A DNA stretch of 64,000 nucleotides from CAYTBN01 sp964436045 (GTDB lineage Bacteria; Myxococcota_A; UBA796; UBA9615; CAYRNR01): NCBI GenBank assembly GCA_964436045.1, contig CAYTBN010000016.1:1-64000 (forward strand). Reading direction: 5' to 3'. Of this stretch, positions 9,922 through 18,238 are shown piece after piece. The translations under genes were made by a program, and so were the position numbers. Numbering within the stretch: the first letter of the stretch is position 1; each line of letters begins with the position of its first letter. Below the pieces are notes generated by a model. The model was given only the letters and a program-made list of their open reading frames with translations. It did no database searches and had not been told where the DNA came from.

Positions 9922-10569
9922 GTGATCGACTGGTGGATCTGCGATCACGTCCCGGAGGCGGAGGGCTGGCTGAGCGCTTCCGAGCAGGCGGCGCTGGCCC
10001 AGCTGACGCTACCCAAGCGCCGCCGTGACTGGCTGCTGGGCCGCTGGACCGCCAAGCAGCTGGTGCGGGCACACCTGGGCGCCCGGGGCCCGCGGACGCC
10101 CGAACTCGACAGCATCTCCATCGACGCGGGCGAGGATGGGGCTCCGGTCGTCCGGTGCGGGGATGGCGGGACGGAGTGGCCGGCGATCAGTCTGTCGATC
10201 AGCCACTCCAACGGGGTCGCGCTCAGCGCGCTGTCCAGCGTTCCGGACGTGGTGGTGGGCGCCGACATCGAGCGGGTCGAACCCCGCGACCAGGCCTTCG
10301 TGAGGGACTTCTTCACCCCCGCCGAGGCGGCCGCATTCCAACCGCTGGCCGACGGTGTGCGGGACCGGCTGGTGACCGCGAGCTGGTGCGTGAAGGAGGC
10401 GAGCCTCAAGGTCCTCAAGGTCGGATTGCGGGCGGACACCCGCACCGTGGAGTGTGTACCTCGGGCAACCGAAGACGGCTGGTCCGCGGTGAGCGTGCGT
10501 GGTCCACGAGCGCTGTCGGCGTGGTGGCGGCCTCATGGCCAGTTCGCCGTCGCCCTGGCGCGGGGCTAG
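9922..10569 (+). CDS. 4'-phosphopantetheinyl transferase (Sfp type)
   Basis: A 215-aa enzyme that transfers phosphopantetheine from CoA to carrier proteins. It has the Mg-binding motif GADIE (Asp115, Glu117) and the second signature WCVKEASLK (Lys158, Glu159), correctly placed for the two-lobed Sfp fold. The GTG at 9922 lies 10 bases after the synthase stop, so it is co-transcribed and almost certainly activates that protein. Its last base overlaps the end of the convergent broken kinase. The natural acceptor residue in the neighbouring ACPs appears to be Thr instead of Ser, which makes this enzyme's specificity interesting. Confidence 0.9.
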   Translation: MIDWWICDHVPEAEGWLSASEQAALAQLTLPKRRRDWLLGRWTAKQLVRAHLGARGPRTPELDSISIDAGEDGAPVVRCGDGGTEWPAISLSISHSNGVALSALSSVPDVVVGADIERVEPRDQAFVRDFFTPAEAAAFQPLADGVRDRLVTASWCVKEASLKVLKVGLRADTRTVECVPRATEDGWSAVSVRGPRALSAWWRPHGQFAVALARG

Positions 10570-12292
10570 TCCGAGTCCGCGTCGAGCACACCCCGCATCA
10601 TTTCGATCAGTTCCTGGGGTTTGAACGGCTTCTGCAGGAAACCCGCCAGCCCTTTGCCCGCGAAGGATGACGTGGCGTCCTGACGGCTGTAGCCGCTGGT
10701 CAGGATCACCCGCACGTTCGGCCGGATCCGCCGCAGCTCCGCGAACGCCTTTGCGCCGCCCATGTGGGGCATGGTCATGTCCAGCAAGACCAGCGACACG
10801 TCATCCGGCGCCTCGCGGAACCGCTCGACGCACTCGCTGCCGTCGGCGGTGAGGATCGTCTGGAAGCCGACGGCCTCGACGACCATCCGCACGGTCTCCC
10901 GCACGACCTCCTCGTCGTCCGCCACCAGCACCACCCCGTCACCTTGCCAGTCCTCCGCTGCCAGCGGCTTGACCAGCTGCACCTCGCGGGGCTCCTCGCT
11001 GGCCGGGAACAGCAGCTTGAAGGTCGTCCCCCGCCGCGGCTCGCTGTAGACCCGCAGCGCCCCGCTGTGCCCGCGCACGATCCCCAGGGTCGCCGCCAGG
11101 CCCAGCCCACGCCCCTTGACCTTGGTGGTGAAGAACGGATCGAACATCTGGTCGCGGGTCTCGGCATCCATGCCAATGCCCGTGTCCGAGGCCTCGAGAT
11201 AGACGTAGTAACCCTCCGCCAGATCCCAGTCGCCGAACGCCTCCCCCAGATAGGCCTTGTCCGCCTTGACCGTGCCCGTGGAGACCGTGATGACACCGCT
11301 GCGCTCGCCGATGGCGTCCGAGGTCCGAGGCGTTGGTGATCAGGTTCATCACCACCTGCCGGATCTGGGTCACGTCGCCTTCGATCCGGGGCAGATCGCC
11401 GACGAAGTCGAACTTCAGCACCGCTTTCTTGGAGATCACCGCCTCGAGCAGGTGGCCGATCTCCTCCACCACGGTGGACAGCACGAGAGGCTGGACCAGG
11501 AAGCGGCCCCGGCCCGAGTAGGCCAGCATCTGGTTGGTCAGCTCGGCGGCGCGTTGGGCCGCCTGCTCGATCCGATCCAGATGGGGCGCCAGCGGCGACT
11601 GGGGTGGGGCCTTCATCATCGCCAGGCCCACATGGCCCAGGACCCCCATCAACAGGTTGTTGAAGTCGTGGGCGATACCCCCGGCCAGCACGCCCAGGCT
11701 CTCCAGCTTCTGGGCGTGGTGGATCCGGGCTTCCAGATCGCGGCGTTCCCTCTCGGCTCGCTCGCGCTCGGCCATCTCCTGCTGCAACCGCTCGTTCGCC
11801 AGCTTCAGCTCGGCGGTACGTTCTTCCTCCCGGAGCGCCAGCTCGTCGCGCGCCTTCTCCAGCGCCTCTTCGGTGCGCTTGAGCGAGGGATCTCGTTGTG
11901 GGCTCCCAGCATCCGGATCGGCCGGCCCTCGCTGTCGCGGATGGCCACCCCCCGGCAGCGGACCCATACCGTGGAGCCGTCGGCGTGCGTGTAGCGGACG
12001 ATCTGGTCGTAGGGGTGGTCCGGATCCGCGCAGTGGCGCTCGAAGTTCTCGAGGGCCAGCTGCAGGTCATCGGGGTGGATCAGATCCTGCCACTCGCTGG
12101 CCAGGTGCTGCTTGGCGTCCGGGTCGACCCCGAGCACCTCCCAGAGCCGTGGACTCATCCATCGTGTTCGGGATGCTCGCGGTCCCAGTACCACACGCCG
12201 TCGAGGGAACCGGCCTGGAGGAAGCGGAAGATCGCTGGATCTTCGCTTACCAGACGCTGGAGCTCGGCCTCGAGATAGTGGAGTTCGCCCAC
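10566..12292 (-). pseudogene. Hybrid sensor histidine kinase (PAS-HisKA-HATPase-REC), broken by three frameshifts
   Basis: Read leftward, the pieces form one gene in three frames. From a GTG at 12292 behind GAGGAGG it runs through FLQAGSLDGVWYWDREHPEHD and stops at 12155-12157. The PAS frame resumes at WMSPRLWEVLG and ends in GAHNEI. Near 11888 the frame shifts again into LKRTEEALEKARDEL, a coiled coil and the HisKA box GIAHDFNNLL. In the ATPase N-box (NLITNAS) a tandem 7-bp duplication of GTCCGAG (11316-11322, 11323-11329) shifts frame a third time. The last frame holds the rest of the ATPase domain and a receiver with phospho-acceptor LLDMTMP. The first two breaks look like single-base deletions. 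A decayed gene is most likely; assembly error is possible. The intact 3' frame (10566-11171) could still encode a receiver fragment. Confidence 0.85.
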
Positions 12293-12490
12293 GCGGCCAT
12301 CCCTCCTCTGACTGGCTTGCCGCCATCAACACCGGATCGGTGACCTTTGTGGGGTATATCAGATCCGGAATCGAGCGGGAGCAGCGGCAGGGGTGGAGGG
12401 TGGGGCAACGAAACCGTGGATTCCCTTGCCGGAAGGCCCCGACAAAGGCAGGATGCCTGAACTCTGCCACCTCCAGCCGACGAGGTCACC

Positions 12491-13282
12491 TTGGGTCTGC
12501 TCTCACACGTTCGCTTGCCCGCCCCGATCGCCGACGTGGCCTACCGGGCCTACGAGCGCAGGCTCCTCAACGGGGTTCGCAGCGAGCCGGTACCCGGCCA
12601 TGTCGGCGTGATCATGGACGGCAACCGGCGGTTGGCGAAGACCCTGGGGATGACGCCCTGGGACGGCCATGAACTGGGCAGCAGGACCGTCGAGTCGCTC
12701 GTGGACTGGAGCCGGGACGTGGGCGTCCGCACGCTGACGCTCTACGCCTTCTCCACCGAGAACTTCGATCGCGTCGAGGAGGAGGTGGACGCCCTGATGG
12801 GGATGTTCGCCACCAAGCTGACCCAGCTGGCCACCGACCGCCGGATCCTGGACAACCGGGTCCGGGTGCGGGTGCTGGGCCGCAACGAGATGTTGCCCGA
12901 GCGGGTGCGGGCGGCCATCGAGACCGTCGAGTCGGCCACCGGCTCCTTCGACGATTACCACCTGAACTTCTGCATCGCCTACGGCGGCCGCCAGGAGATC
13001 ATCGACGCGGTCCGCTGCCTGATCGACAAGGTGAGCGCCGGCACGCTGGACGCCGACGACATCGACGAGAAGATGCTGGGGGAGCACCTGTATACCGCCG
13101 GGGACGATCCGGATCTGATCATCCGCACGGGCGGTGAATCGCGGCTGAGCAACTTCCTGCTCTACCAGGCCGCCTACTCCGAACTGTTCTTCACCGACGT
13201 GTTCTTCCCCGCGTTCCGGCGGGTCGACTTCCTGAGGGTCATCCGCGCCTACCAGCAGCGCGCCCGCCGCTTCGGCCGCTGA
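12491..13282 (+). CDS. uppS: Isoprenyl (undecaprenyl) diphosphate synthase
   Basis: A 263-aa cis-prenyltransferase that extends farnesyl diphosphate to the C55 carrier lipid for cell-wall and O-antigen synthesis. It has the N-terminal signature HVGVIMDGNRR with catalytic Asp43, the YAFSTENF loop, and the C-terminal LIIRTGGESRLSNF. The Trp that usually follows DGNRR is Leu48. The start is taken as TTG 12491 because it gives the YRAYERRLL N-terminal helix seen in actinobacterial-type enzymes, and no ATG is available before the signature. It is divergent from the broken kinase, with a 198-bp spacer in which I see no clear promoter. Confidence 0.9.
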   Translation: MGLLSHVRLPAPIADVAYRAYERRLLNGVRSEPVPGHVGVIMDGNRRLAKTLGMTPWDGHELGSRTVESLVDWSRDVGVRTLTLYAFSTENFDRVEEEVDALMGMFATKLTQLATDRRILDNRVRVRVLGRNEMLPERVRAAIETVESATGSFDDYHLNFCIAYGGRQEIIDAVRCLIDKVSAGTLDADDIDEKMLGEHLYTAGDDPDLIIRTGGESRLSNFLLYQAAYSELFFTDVFFPAFRRVDFLRVIRAYQQRARRFGR

Positions 13283-13286
13283 CACG

Positions 13287-14924
13287 CTACTCCAGTTCCA
13301 GCATCCCGTGCTTGAGCGCCCAGACGACGACCTGGCGGGCCCGGTCCTCGTTCAGATCGTCGGCCAGTGAGGCCACGAGGTCCGCGTACGATGCGCCCTC
13401 CCCGGCGGCCCGGACCACGCCGACCACGTGGCGCAGCTTGAGCACGGGCGCCATCTCCGGATAGACCGGATAACGCCGAACCTCGAGGAAGCTGACGCCG
13501 AGCTCGGTGGCCCGCAGCCGGTCGTCGGCAGCCAGGGTGCGGGTGGGGTAGTGGGCGAAGACCGCGCCGAAGTCCATCCGCAGCCTGTTGGGCCGGTGGA
13601 CGTCGCCGGGGGAGGCGTCGCGGGCGGCGGCGTTCAGCTCGTCCCACAACGCCTCGTAGCGGGGGATCAGGCGGGCCCAGTCGTAGGTCCGGCGGGCGAA
13701 CTCGGCGCCGGCCCGCCCCAGGGCTTCGCGGCGGGCTGGATCGCCGGCCAGCTCGACCATCGCCCGCTCCAGCACCGCCAGATCCAGGGCCACGCCCTGG
13801 CCTAGCCGCAGGTGGGTCGACCGCCGCTCGGAGAGGAACGCCAGGTCCGCCAGTTCGGAGGCCGTTCCCGCGGTGTAGGTGGGCACGAACACCCCGCTGT
13901 CCGCAGGCACGGTCTCCCGGTAGCCGTCGTAGTCCGACACCACCACCGGCAGCCCGGCGGCCATCGCCTCGACCACGGTCAAGCCGAAGGTCTCCTGGGG
14001 GTTGTCACAGGGGCTGACGAACAGGTCCGCGGCGGCGTACAGGTCGGCCTTGGCGTCCTCGTTGAAGTCCGAGATCAGGTGCACGTGGGGCCGGACGTCC
14101 AGCGCCTGGGCGAACAGGCCGAGCATGTCTGCGTAGGGACTGCCCTGGCGGGAGCCCGCGAGCACCAGCTCCAGGGACGCACCTTCCGGGCGCGAACGCG
14201 CGCGAGCGAAGGCGTGCAGCAGCGGGAACAGGTCCATCTTCTCATGGGCCGAGAAGCGCCCCACGTAGAGCACGACCACCCGGTCGACCCCCAGCTCGAG
14301 CATGGACCGGCCCCTAAGCCGGTCCCCGGCGGTGAGGGCGTCGGCGTCCACACCGATGGGGATCACTGGCAACCTCATCGGAAAGGCCAACGGCGGACTG
14401 ATGCGATCCTGGGTGGACGCCACCAGCGAGTCGAAGCTGCCCTGCATCACCCGCCGCCCCGAGTCGCTGGCGCACAGGATCGCGTCGTGTGAGCGCGGTC
14501 CTTGCAGTCCCATGGCCAGATAGGCCGACATGGCCGACGGCTCGCTGACCGAATGGCTCAGCGCCGTGACCGGGAACGGCCGGGTCGCCCGCTCGTTACG
14601 CAGGCAACACAGGGGCTGAAAGCCCGATGCGTGGTCCGCCAGATGGAACACCGTGTAGTCCGTCGATCGAACCCGGGCCAGCAGCGCCCGGCGCGGGAGC
14701 GAGCTGATGGGCGCTCCCCCGGGCGCCACCGCGCCATAGGTCGAACGGAAGGACCGCAGCTCGTCGGCCGTGGGGAGGAAGAAGTGGTAGGCGTCAAAAC
14801 GGCCGTGCCGCATCAACGCCTTGAGGAACTGGTGGTTGGCCACGCCACGGCCGGGCAGCGGCCGCCCAGGCACGGGGGGTAGAAAGGAGTCCAGCGACGC
14901 GAAGACGCGCGGCGCGTCGGCCAC
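13287..14924 (-). CDS. Glycosyltransferase, GT4-like
   Basis: A 545-aa protein with the C-terminal GT-B nucleotide-sugar lobe: VVLYVGRFSAHEKMDL, then DLFVSPCDNPQETFGLTVVEAM with the ExxxxxxxE pair, and GLPVVVSDYDGYRETV. After the catalytic core it has an unusual extension of about 130 residues ending in a helical VVVWALKHGMLELE tail. It starts at GTG 14924, four bases after the queF stop, so it is the last gene of a queC-queF operon. The association with queuosine genes is unexpected. Acceptor and sugar cannot be told from sequence. Confidence 0.85.
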   Translation of the reverse strand: MADAPRVFASLDSFLPPVPGRPLPGRGVANHQFLKALMRHGRFDAYHFFLPTADELRSFRSTYGAVAPGGAPISSLPRRALLARVRSTDYTVFHLADHASGFQPLCCLRNERATRPFPVTALSHSVSEPSAMSAYLAMGLQGPRSHDAILCASDSGRRVMQGSFDSLVASTQDRISPPLAFPMRLPVIPIGVDADALTAGDRLRGRSMLELGVDRVVVLYVGRFSAHEKMDLFPLLHAFARARSRPEGASLELVLAGSRQGSPYADMLGLFAQALDVRPHVHLISDFNEDAKADLYAAADLFVSPCDNPQETFGLTVVEAMAAGLPVVVSDYDGYRETVPADSGVFVPTYTAGTASELADLAFLSERRSTHLRLGQGVALDLAVLERAMVELAGDPARREALGRAGAEFARRTYDWARLIPRYEALWDELNAAARDASPGDVHRPNRLRMDFGAVFAHYPTRTLAADDRLRATELGVSFLEVRRYPVYPEMAPVLKLRHVVGVVRAAGEGASYADLVASLADDLNEDRARQVVVWALKHGMLELE

Positions 14925-14928
14925 GGGA

Positions 14929-15285
14929 TCAGTCCCTGTTGTGGCGGGCAGTCACCGTTGTTTGCAGCCCACCGCGTACATTGAAGGTGCCCCGGACCTC
15001 CATCTGCACCGGGTCGAGCACCTCGACCAGCCGGTTGAGGATGCGGTTGGTCACGTCCTCGTGGAAGTGGCCCTCCTCGCGGAAGCTCCAGAAGAACAGC
15101 TTGAGCGACTTGAGCTCCACGCAGCGCTGGTCCGGCACGTACTCGATGACCACATTGGCGAAGTCCGGCTGCCCGGTCATCGGACACACGCAGGTGAACT
15201 CCGAGGTCTCGATGCGCACCACGAAGTTCTTGCCCGGGTGCGGGTTCTCGAAGGTATCCAGGGTCTTGGACGGCTCGGTCGACAT
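14929..15285 (-). CDS. queF: NADPH-dependent preQ0 reductase
   Basis: A 118-aa enzyme of the short QueF class that reduces the nitrile of preQ0 to preQ1 in queuosine biosynthesis. It contains FTCVCPMTGQPDF with the nucleophilic Cys, the family signature ELKSLKLFFWSFR, and the HFHEDV motif. ATG 15285 is preceded by GGAGGAGG. It lies between queC and the glycosyltransferase in one leftward operon. No other queuosine genes (queD, queE, tgt, queA) are in the window. Confidence 0.95.
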   Translation of the reverse strand: MSTEPSKTLDTFENPHPGKNFVVRIETSEFTCVCPMTGQPDFANVVIEYVPDQRCVELKSLKLFFWSFREEGHFHEDVTNRILNRLVEVLDPVQMEVRGTFNVRGGLQTTVTARHNRD

Positions 15286-15348
15286 GGCCTCCTCCGGCTG
15301 CTGACGGGCGAGCAGAGAGCTTAGCAGCGGCGGGGCAAAAGAGAAGCG

Positions 15349-16044
15349 CTATCCGCGATCGACGTACGGGGCGGGGTCGGGCAGCCCCAGCCGCTCGAAC
15401 GCCCGCAATCGCAGGACACAGGCGTCACAGACGCCGCAGGCGCGGCCCTGGCCGTCCGGGTCGTAGCAGCTGCGGGTCAGCCCGTAGTCCACACCCCGAG
15501 CCCGGCCCTCGCGGACGATGCGCGCCTTGTCCCATTGCATCAGCGGGGCGTGGATCGCGATCCGATCCCCCTCCACGCCGGCCCGGGTGGCCCGGTTGGC
15601 CAGGGTCTCGAAGGCCTCGATGAACTCCGGACGACAGTCGGGGTATCCCGAGTAGTCCACCGCGTTGACACCGATGAAGAGATCCCTGGCAGGCAGCACC
15701 TCGGCCCAGGCCAGGGCGTAGCTCAGGAAGATCGTATTGCGGGCAGGTACGTAGGTGATCGGGATGCCGTCACCGATAGTCTCCTCGTCCCGGCCCTTGG
15801 GGACCTCGATGTCCGCGGTCAGCGCCGATCCGCCGAACTGCGCCAGATCGATGTCCACCACCCGGTGCTCTACCACGCCCAGATGCGCGGCCACCGCCCG
15901 GGCGGCGTCGATCTCGGCGGTGTGGCGTTGGCCGTAACAAAACGAGAGTGCGTGGGGTGCGAACCCCTGCTCCCGGGCGATGACCAGCGCCGTCGCCGAG
16001 TCCAGGCCGCCGCTGAGCAGGATGATGGCGGGCTTGCCGGTCAT
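15349..16044 (-). CDS. queC: 7-cyano-7-deazaguanine synthase
   Basis: A 231-aa ATP-dependent enzyme converting 7-carboxy-7-deazaguanine to preQ0. The PP-loop SGGLDS is at residues 11-16, GVNAVDYSGYPDC lies in the middle, and the zinc-binding cysteines near the end are SCYDPDGQGRACGVCDAC. ATG 16044 follows GGGAGG at good spacing; the frame is open further upstream but has no family sequence there. It is the first gene of the queC-queF-glycosyltransferase operon and is divergent from lgt. I see no convincing preQ1 riboswitch in the 115-bp divergent region. Confidence 0.95.
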   Translation of the reverse strand: MTGKPAIILLSGGLDSATALVIAREQGFAPHALSFCYGQRHTAEIDAARAVAAHLGVVEHRVVDIDLAQFGGSALTADIEVPKGRDEETIGDGIPITYVPARNTIFLSYALAWAEVLPARDLFIGVNAVDYSGYPDCRPEFIEAFETLANRATRAGVEGDRIAIHAPLMQWDKARIVREGRARGVDYGLTRSCYDPDGQGRACGVCDACVLRLRAFERLGLPDPAPYVDRG

Positions 16045-16159
16045 CGAGCACCTCCCGGACCGAGGGTGGTCCGGGCGGACCGGAGCGTCAAGTACCGCGG
16101 CCCGGCCCACAACCCTGCCCTCCTTGCGTTGTCGGTCTCGCTGGCGTACAGATCCGCGA

Positions 16160-17110
16160 ATGCACCCGTACATCCTCAAGGATCTCGAGATCCCGCTGGG
16201 TTTCACCACCATCGGGCCGTTCTCCATCGGGACCTACGGGCTGATGATGGCCATCGGCTTCCTGTGGGGGTGGCGCTTCAGCCGGCGGAGCGCGCTTCGG
16301 CGGGGCTGGGACCCGGAGTTCGCCTACACGCTCGTCATCAACGCGATGATCTCGGGTATCATCGGCGCCCGTCTGTTCCACGTCATCGACCACTGGGACT
16401 ACTACCAGCACGACCTGGCCAAGATCTTCACCGCGTCCAGCGGGCTGACCTGGTACGGCGGGCTGATCCTGGCGATCATCACCAGCTACATCATCTGCCT
16501 GCGCAAGGGATACCCGTTCAGCGGCGGGATGGACATGGTCACCCCGATGCTGGCGTCGGGGTATGCCTGGGGTCGGATCGGCTGCTTCTTCGCCGGCGAC
16601 GGCTGCTACGGAATCGCGGCCTCGCCCCCCTGGGAGTTCCTCGGCATCGCCTTCCCCGACGGGCTGGTCAAGGCCATCGATCCCGTCCATCCGACCATGC
16701 TCTATGAGGCGCTGTTCAACTTCTCGCTGTTCGGCATCCTGTTCTGGGTCGACTCGAAGTTCACCGTGCCCAACCGCTGGCGCTACGGGCTGTTGTTCGC
16801 GATCTTCGCCTTCTTCCACTCCCTGGAGCGGTTCCTCGTCGAGTTCATCCGCCTGAACGACCGCTACTGGTTCGAGGGTCTCTCCATCGCCAAGTACAGC
16901 CCGGCCGAGTACTTCGATGGCACCTGGGGGCTGAGCTTCAGCCAGTGGATCAGTATCGGCGGCATGGCGGTGGGTCTCGTCTTCTTCTTCCTGCTGATCC
17001 GCGGCAAAGGCGCCCCCTACCCCATCCACACCGGCAACGCCTGGGTCGACCAGCATCCGGAGCCCGAGCCCGCAAAGCCGGTGAAGAAGCGCCGCAAGAA
17101 ACGGAAGTAG
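16160..17110 (+). CDS. lgt: Prolipoprotein diacylglyceryl transferase
   Basis: A 316-aa inner-membrane enzyme that adds diacylglycerol to the lipobox Cys, the first step in maturing the many lipoproteins in this window. It has about seven membrane segments, TWYGGLIL (Tyr where many homologues have the His of HGG), and the family signature GRIGCFFAGDGCYG. It ends in a Lys/Arg-rich tail, KKRRKKRK. The start is ATG 16160 because the hydrophobic PLGFTTIGPFSIGTYG start follows directly. After the TAG at 17108-17110 the same frame stays open for 48 codons with similar composition (Ala-Glu repeat, then PPPKRKKRR), which suggests a recent nonsense mutation or readthrough. Confidence 0.93.
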   Translation: MHPYILKDLEIPLGFTTIGPFSIGTYGLMMAIGFLWGWRFSRRSALRRGWDPEFAYTLVINAMISGIIGARLFHVIDHWDYYQHDLAKIFTASSGLTWYGGLILAIITSYIICLRKGYPFSGGMDMVTPMLASGYAWGRIGCFFAGDGCYGIAASPPWEFLGIAFPDGLVKAIDPVHPTMLYEALFNFSLFGILFWVDSKFTVPNRWRYGLLFAIFAFFHSLERFLVEFIRLNDRYWFEGLSIAKYSPAEYFDGTWGLSFSQWISIGGMAVGLVFFFLLIRGKGAPYPIHTGNAWVDQHPEPEPAKPVKKRRKKRK

Positions 17111-17140
17111 GCCGAGGCCGAGGCCGAGACCGAGACCGAG
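17111..17140 (+). repeat. (GCCGAG/ACCGAG) hexamer array right after the lgt stop
   Basis: Three GCCGAG units and two ACCGAG units begin at the first base after the lgt TAG. In the lgt frame they would encode alternating Ala-Glu and Thr-Glu, just like the linker in the synthase. Confidence 0.9.
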
Positions 17141-17157
17141 ATCCCTCCCCCCAAACG

Positions 17158-17198
17158 AAAAAAGCGCCGGGTGGAGAGCGCCCAGAACGCCACCCGGC
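17158..17198 (-). terminator. Intrinsic terminator, leftward
   Basis: A perfect 9-bp GC-rich stem pairs 17166-17174 (GCCGGGTGG) with 17190-17198 (CCACCCGGC) around a 15-base loop. On the minus strand the stem is followed by a run of six T (17163-17158). It lies 135 bases past the GNAT stop and would end the leftward protease-DUF523-GNAT operon. Confidence 0.65.
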
Positions 17199-17244
17199 TC
17201 GTAACCCGTCACCTCCCGACCGCTAACCGGTCAGGCGGGCCATA

Positions 17245-17278
17245 CATACGAGTATGATTTTACAACGTACTTGTATGA
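17245..17278. promoter_or_regulatory. Pair of operator-like dyads in an AT-rich island
   Basis: Two related 13-mers, CATACGAGTATGA (17245-17257) and CGTACTTGTATGA (17266-17278), differ at three positions, each has a TAC-NN-GTA dyad core, and they are 21 bp apart, two helical turns. The surrounding 60 bases are much richer in A+T than the rest of the window. Such paired sites are typical of repressor-controlled promoters, yet no gene follows on the plus strand. A short open frame (ATG 17275, MKASQTMSEDCKRGR) is lost in the antisense of the GNAT gene. It may be the remnant of a deleted regulator. Confidence 0.35.
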
Positions 17279-17332
17279 AGGCAAGTCAAACGATGTCAGA
17301 AGATTGCAAACGAGGTCGGGATTCGAGGTCGG

Positions 17333-18181
17333 TCAGAGCGAACGCAGGGCGACACTGGCTCCGGTGCCAGGGAAGGCGAAGTACATCCACAACGACACCA
17401 TCTCGGCACCGAGGGATTCGGCCAGGCGGCGCGAAGCGCGGTCCTCGGGGTCGGTGAGGGCCAGGAAGACCTGGCCGGCCCGCACCCGGCGGTCGACGAC
17501 CGCCCCCACCAGCGCCCGGCCCAGTCCCTGGCCGCGGCGGGACGGAGGCACGATCGCGCCCACGCCGAAGTGGCCGTGGCCCAGCTCCTCGCCCCGGGCG
17601 ACCGCCAGCACCTGGGCGCCCCGCTCGAGCCGGTAGTGGGGCCGATCGCGGACGATGTGCCGCACGTCGTCGGCGGTCTCCGTGCCCGGGTCCACCTCGG
17701 GTGCCTCGAGGTAGACGGGCAGCACCCGCTCCCACTCATCCGGATGGCCCTCCACCAATTGGCAGCCTTCGGGAAGCTCCGCTCCGGGTGGCTTGCTCAG
17801 CCGGTAGAGGACCGCCAGCACGTGGTGGGTGCAGCCGCGCTCCAGCAGTTCGTTGAGCACGCCCGTCTCGTCGGTGCGCACCACCACGCCCCGCACCCGA
17901 TCGGACTCGACCAGCTCGTCGAGCACGGCCGAGCGGCGACAGGCCGCCCAGGGCTCCAGGTAGATCGCGCAGGCGAAGGGTGTCAGATCGGGCACGAAGA
18001 AGTCGGGCACGACCACCGCGTACCCCGCCCGCTGTCCGTCCACCCGGATCCCCAGGTACTCCTCGGGGAGCGACAGGTGGTGGCTCACCTGCTCCAGGCA
18101 GGGCACCCGCAGGGAGACGCGCAGCTCCTCGCGAGACGGGCCGGCCGCCGCTTCGTCAATGGGCGCGAACTCGATGTCCAT
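17333..18181 (-). CDS. GNAT-family N-acetyltransferase
   Basis: A 282-aa protein with a C-terminal GNAT fold. The acetyl-CoA pyrophosphate loop is RRGQGLGRALV, preceded by the beta-strand GVGAIVPP and followed by LALTDPEDRASRRLAESLGAE, the usual sequence around the thiolate site. The first 150 residues are a degenerate second GNAT-like half without the loop. It is the last gene of a leftward operon after DUF523. The substrate cannot be predicted. Confidence 0.8.
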   Translation of the reverse strand: MDIEFAPIDEAAAGPSREELRVSLRVPCLEQVSHHLSLPEEYLGIRVDGQRAGYAVVVPDFFVPDLTPFACAIYLEPWAACRRSAVLDELVESDRVRGVVVRTDETGVLNELLERGCTHHVLAVLYRLSKPPGAELPEGCQLVEGHPDEWERVLPVYLEAPEVDPGTETADDVRHIVRDRPHYRLERGAQVLAVARGEELGHGHFGVGAIVPPSRRGQGLGRALVGAVVDRRVRAGQVFLALTDPEDRASRRLAESLGAEMVSLWMYFAFPGTGASVALRSL

Positions 18182-18238
18182 GGACCCATCCGCTTCCCCC
18201 CGCCGCCACCGAGCATAGATCGATCCAGGCCGGCGCAG

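Noticed and set aside
16045..16159. Possible preQ1 riboswitch before queC
   Set aside because: No recognisable pseudoknot pattern or A-rich tail; the region is short and GC-rich.
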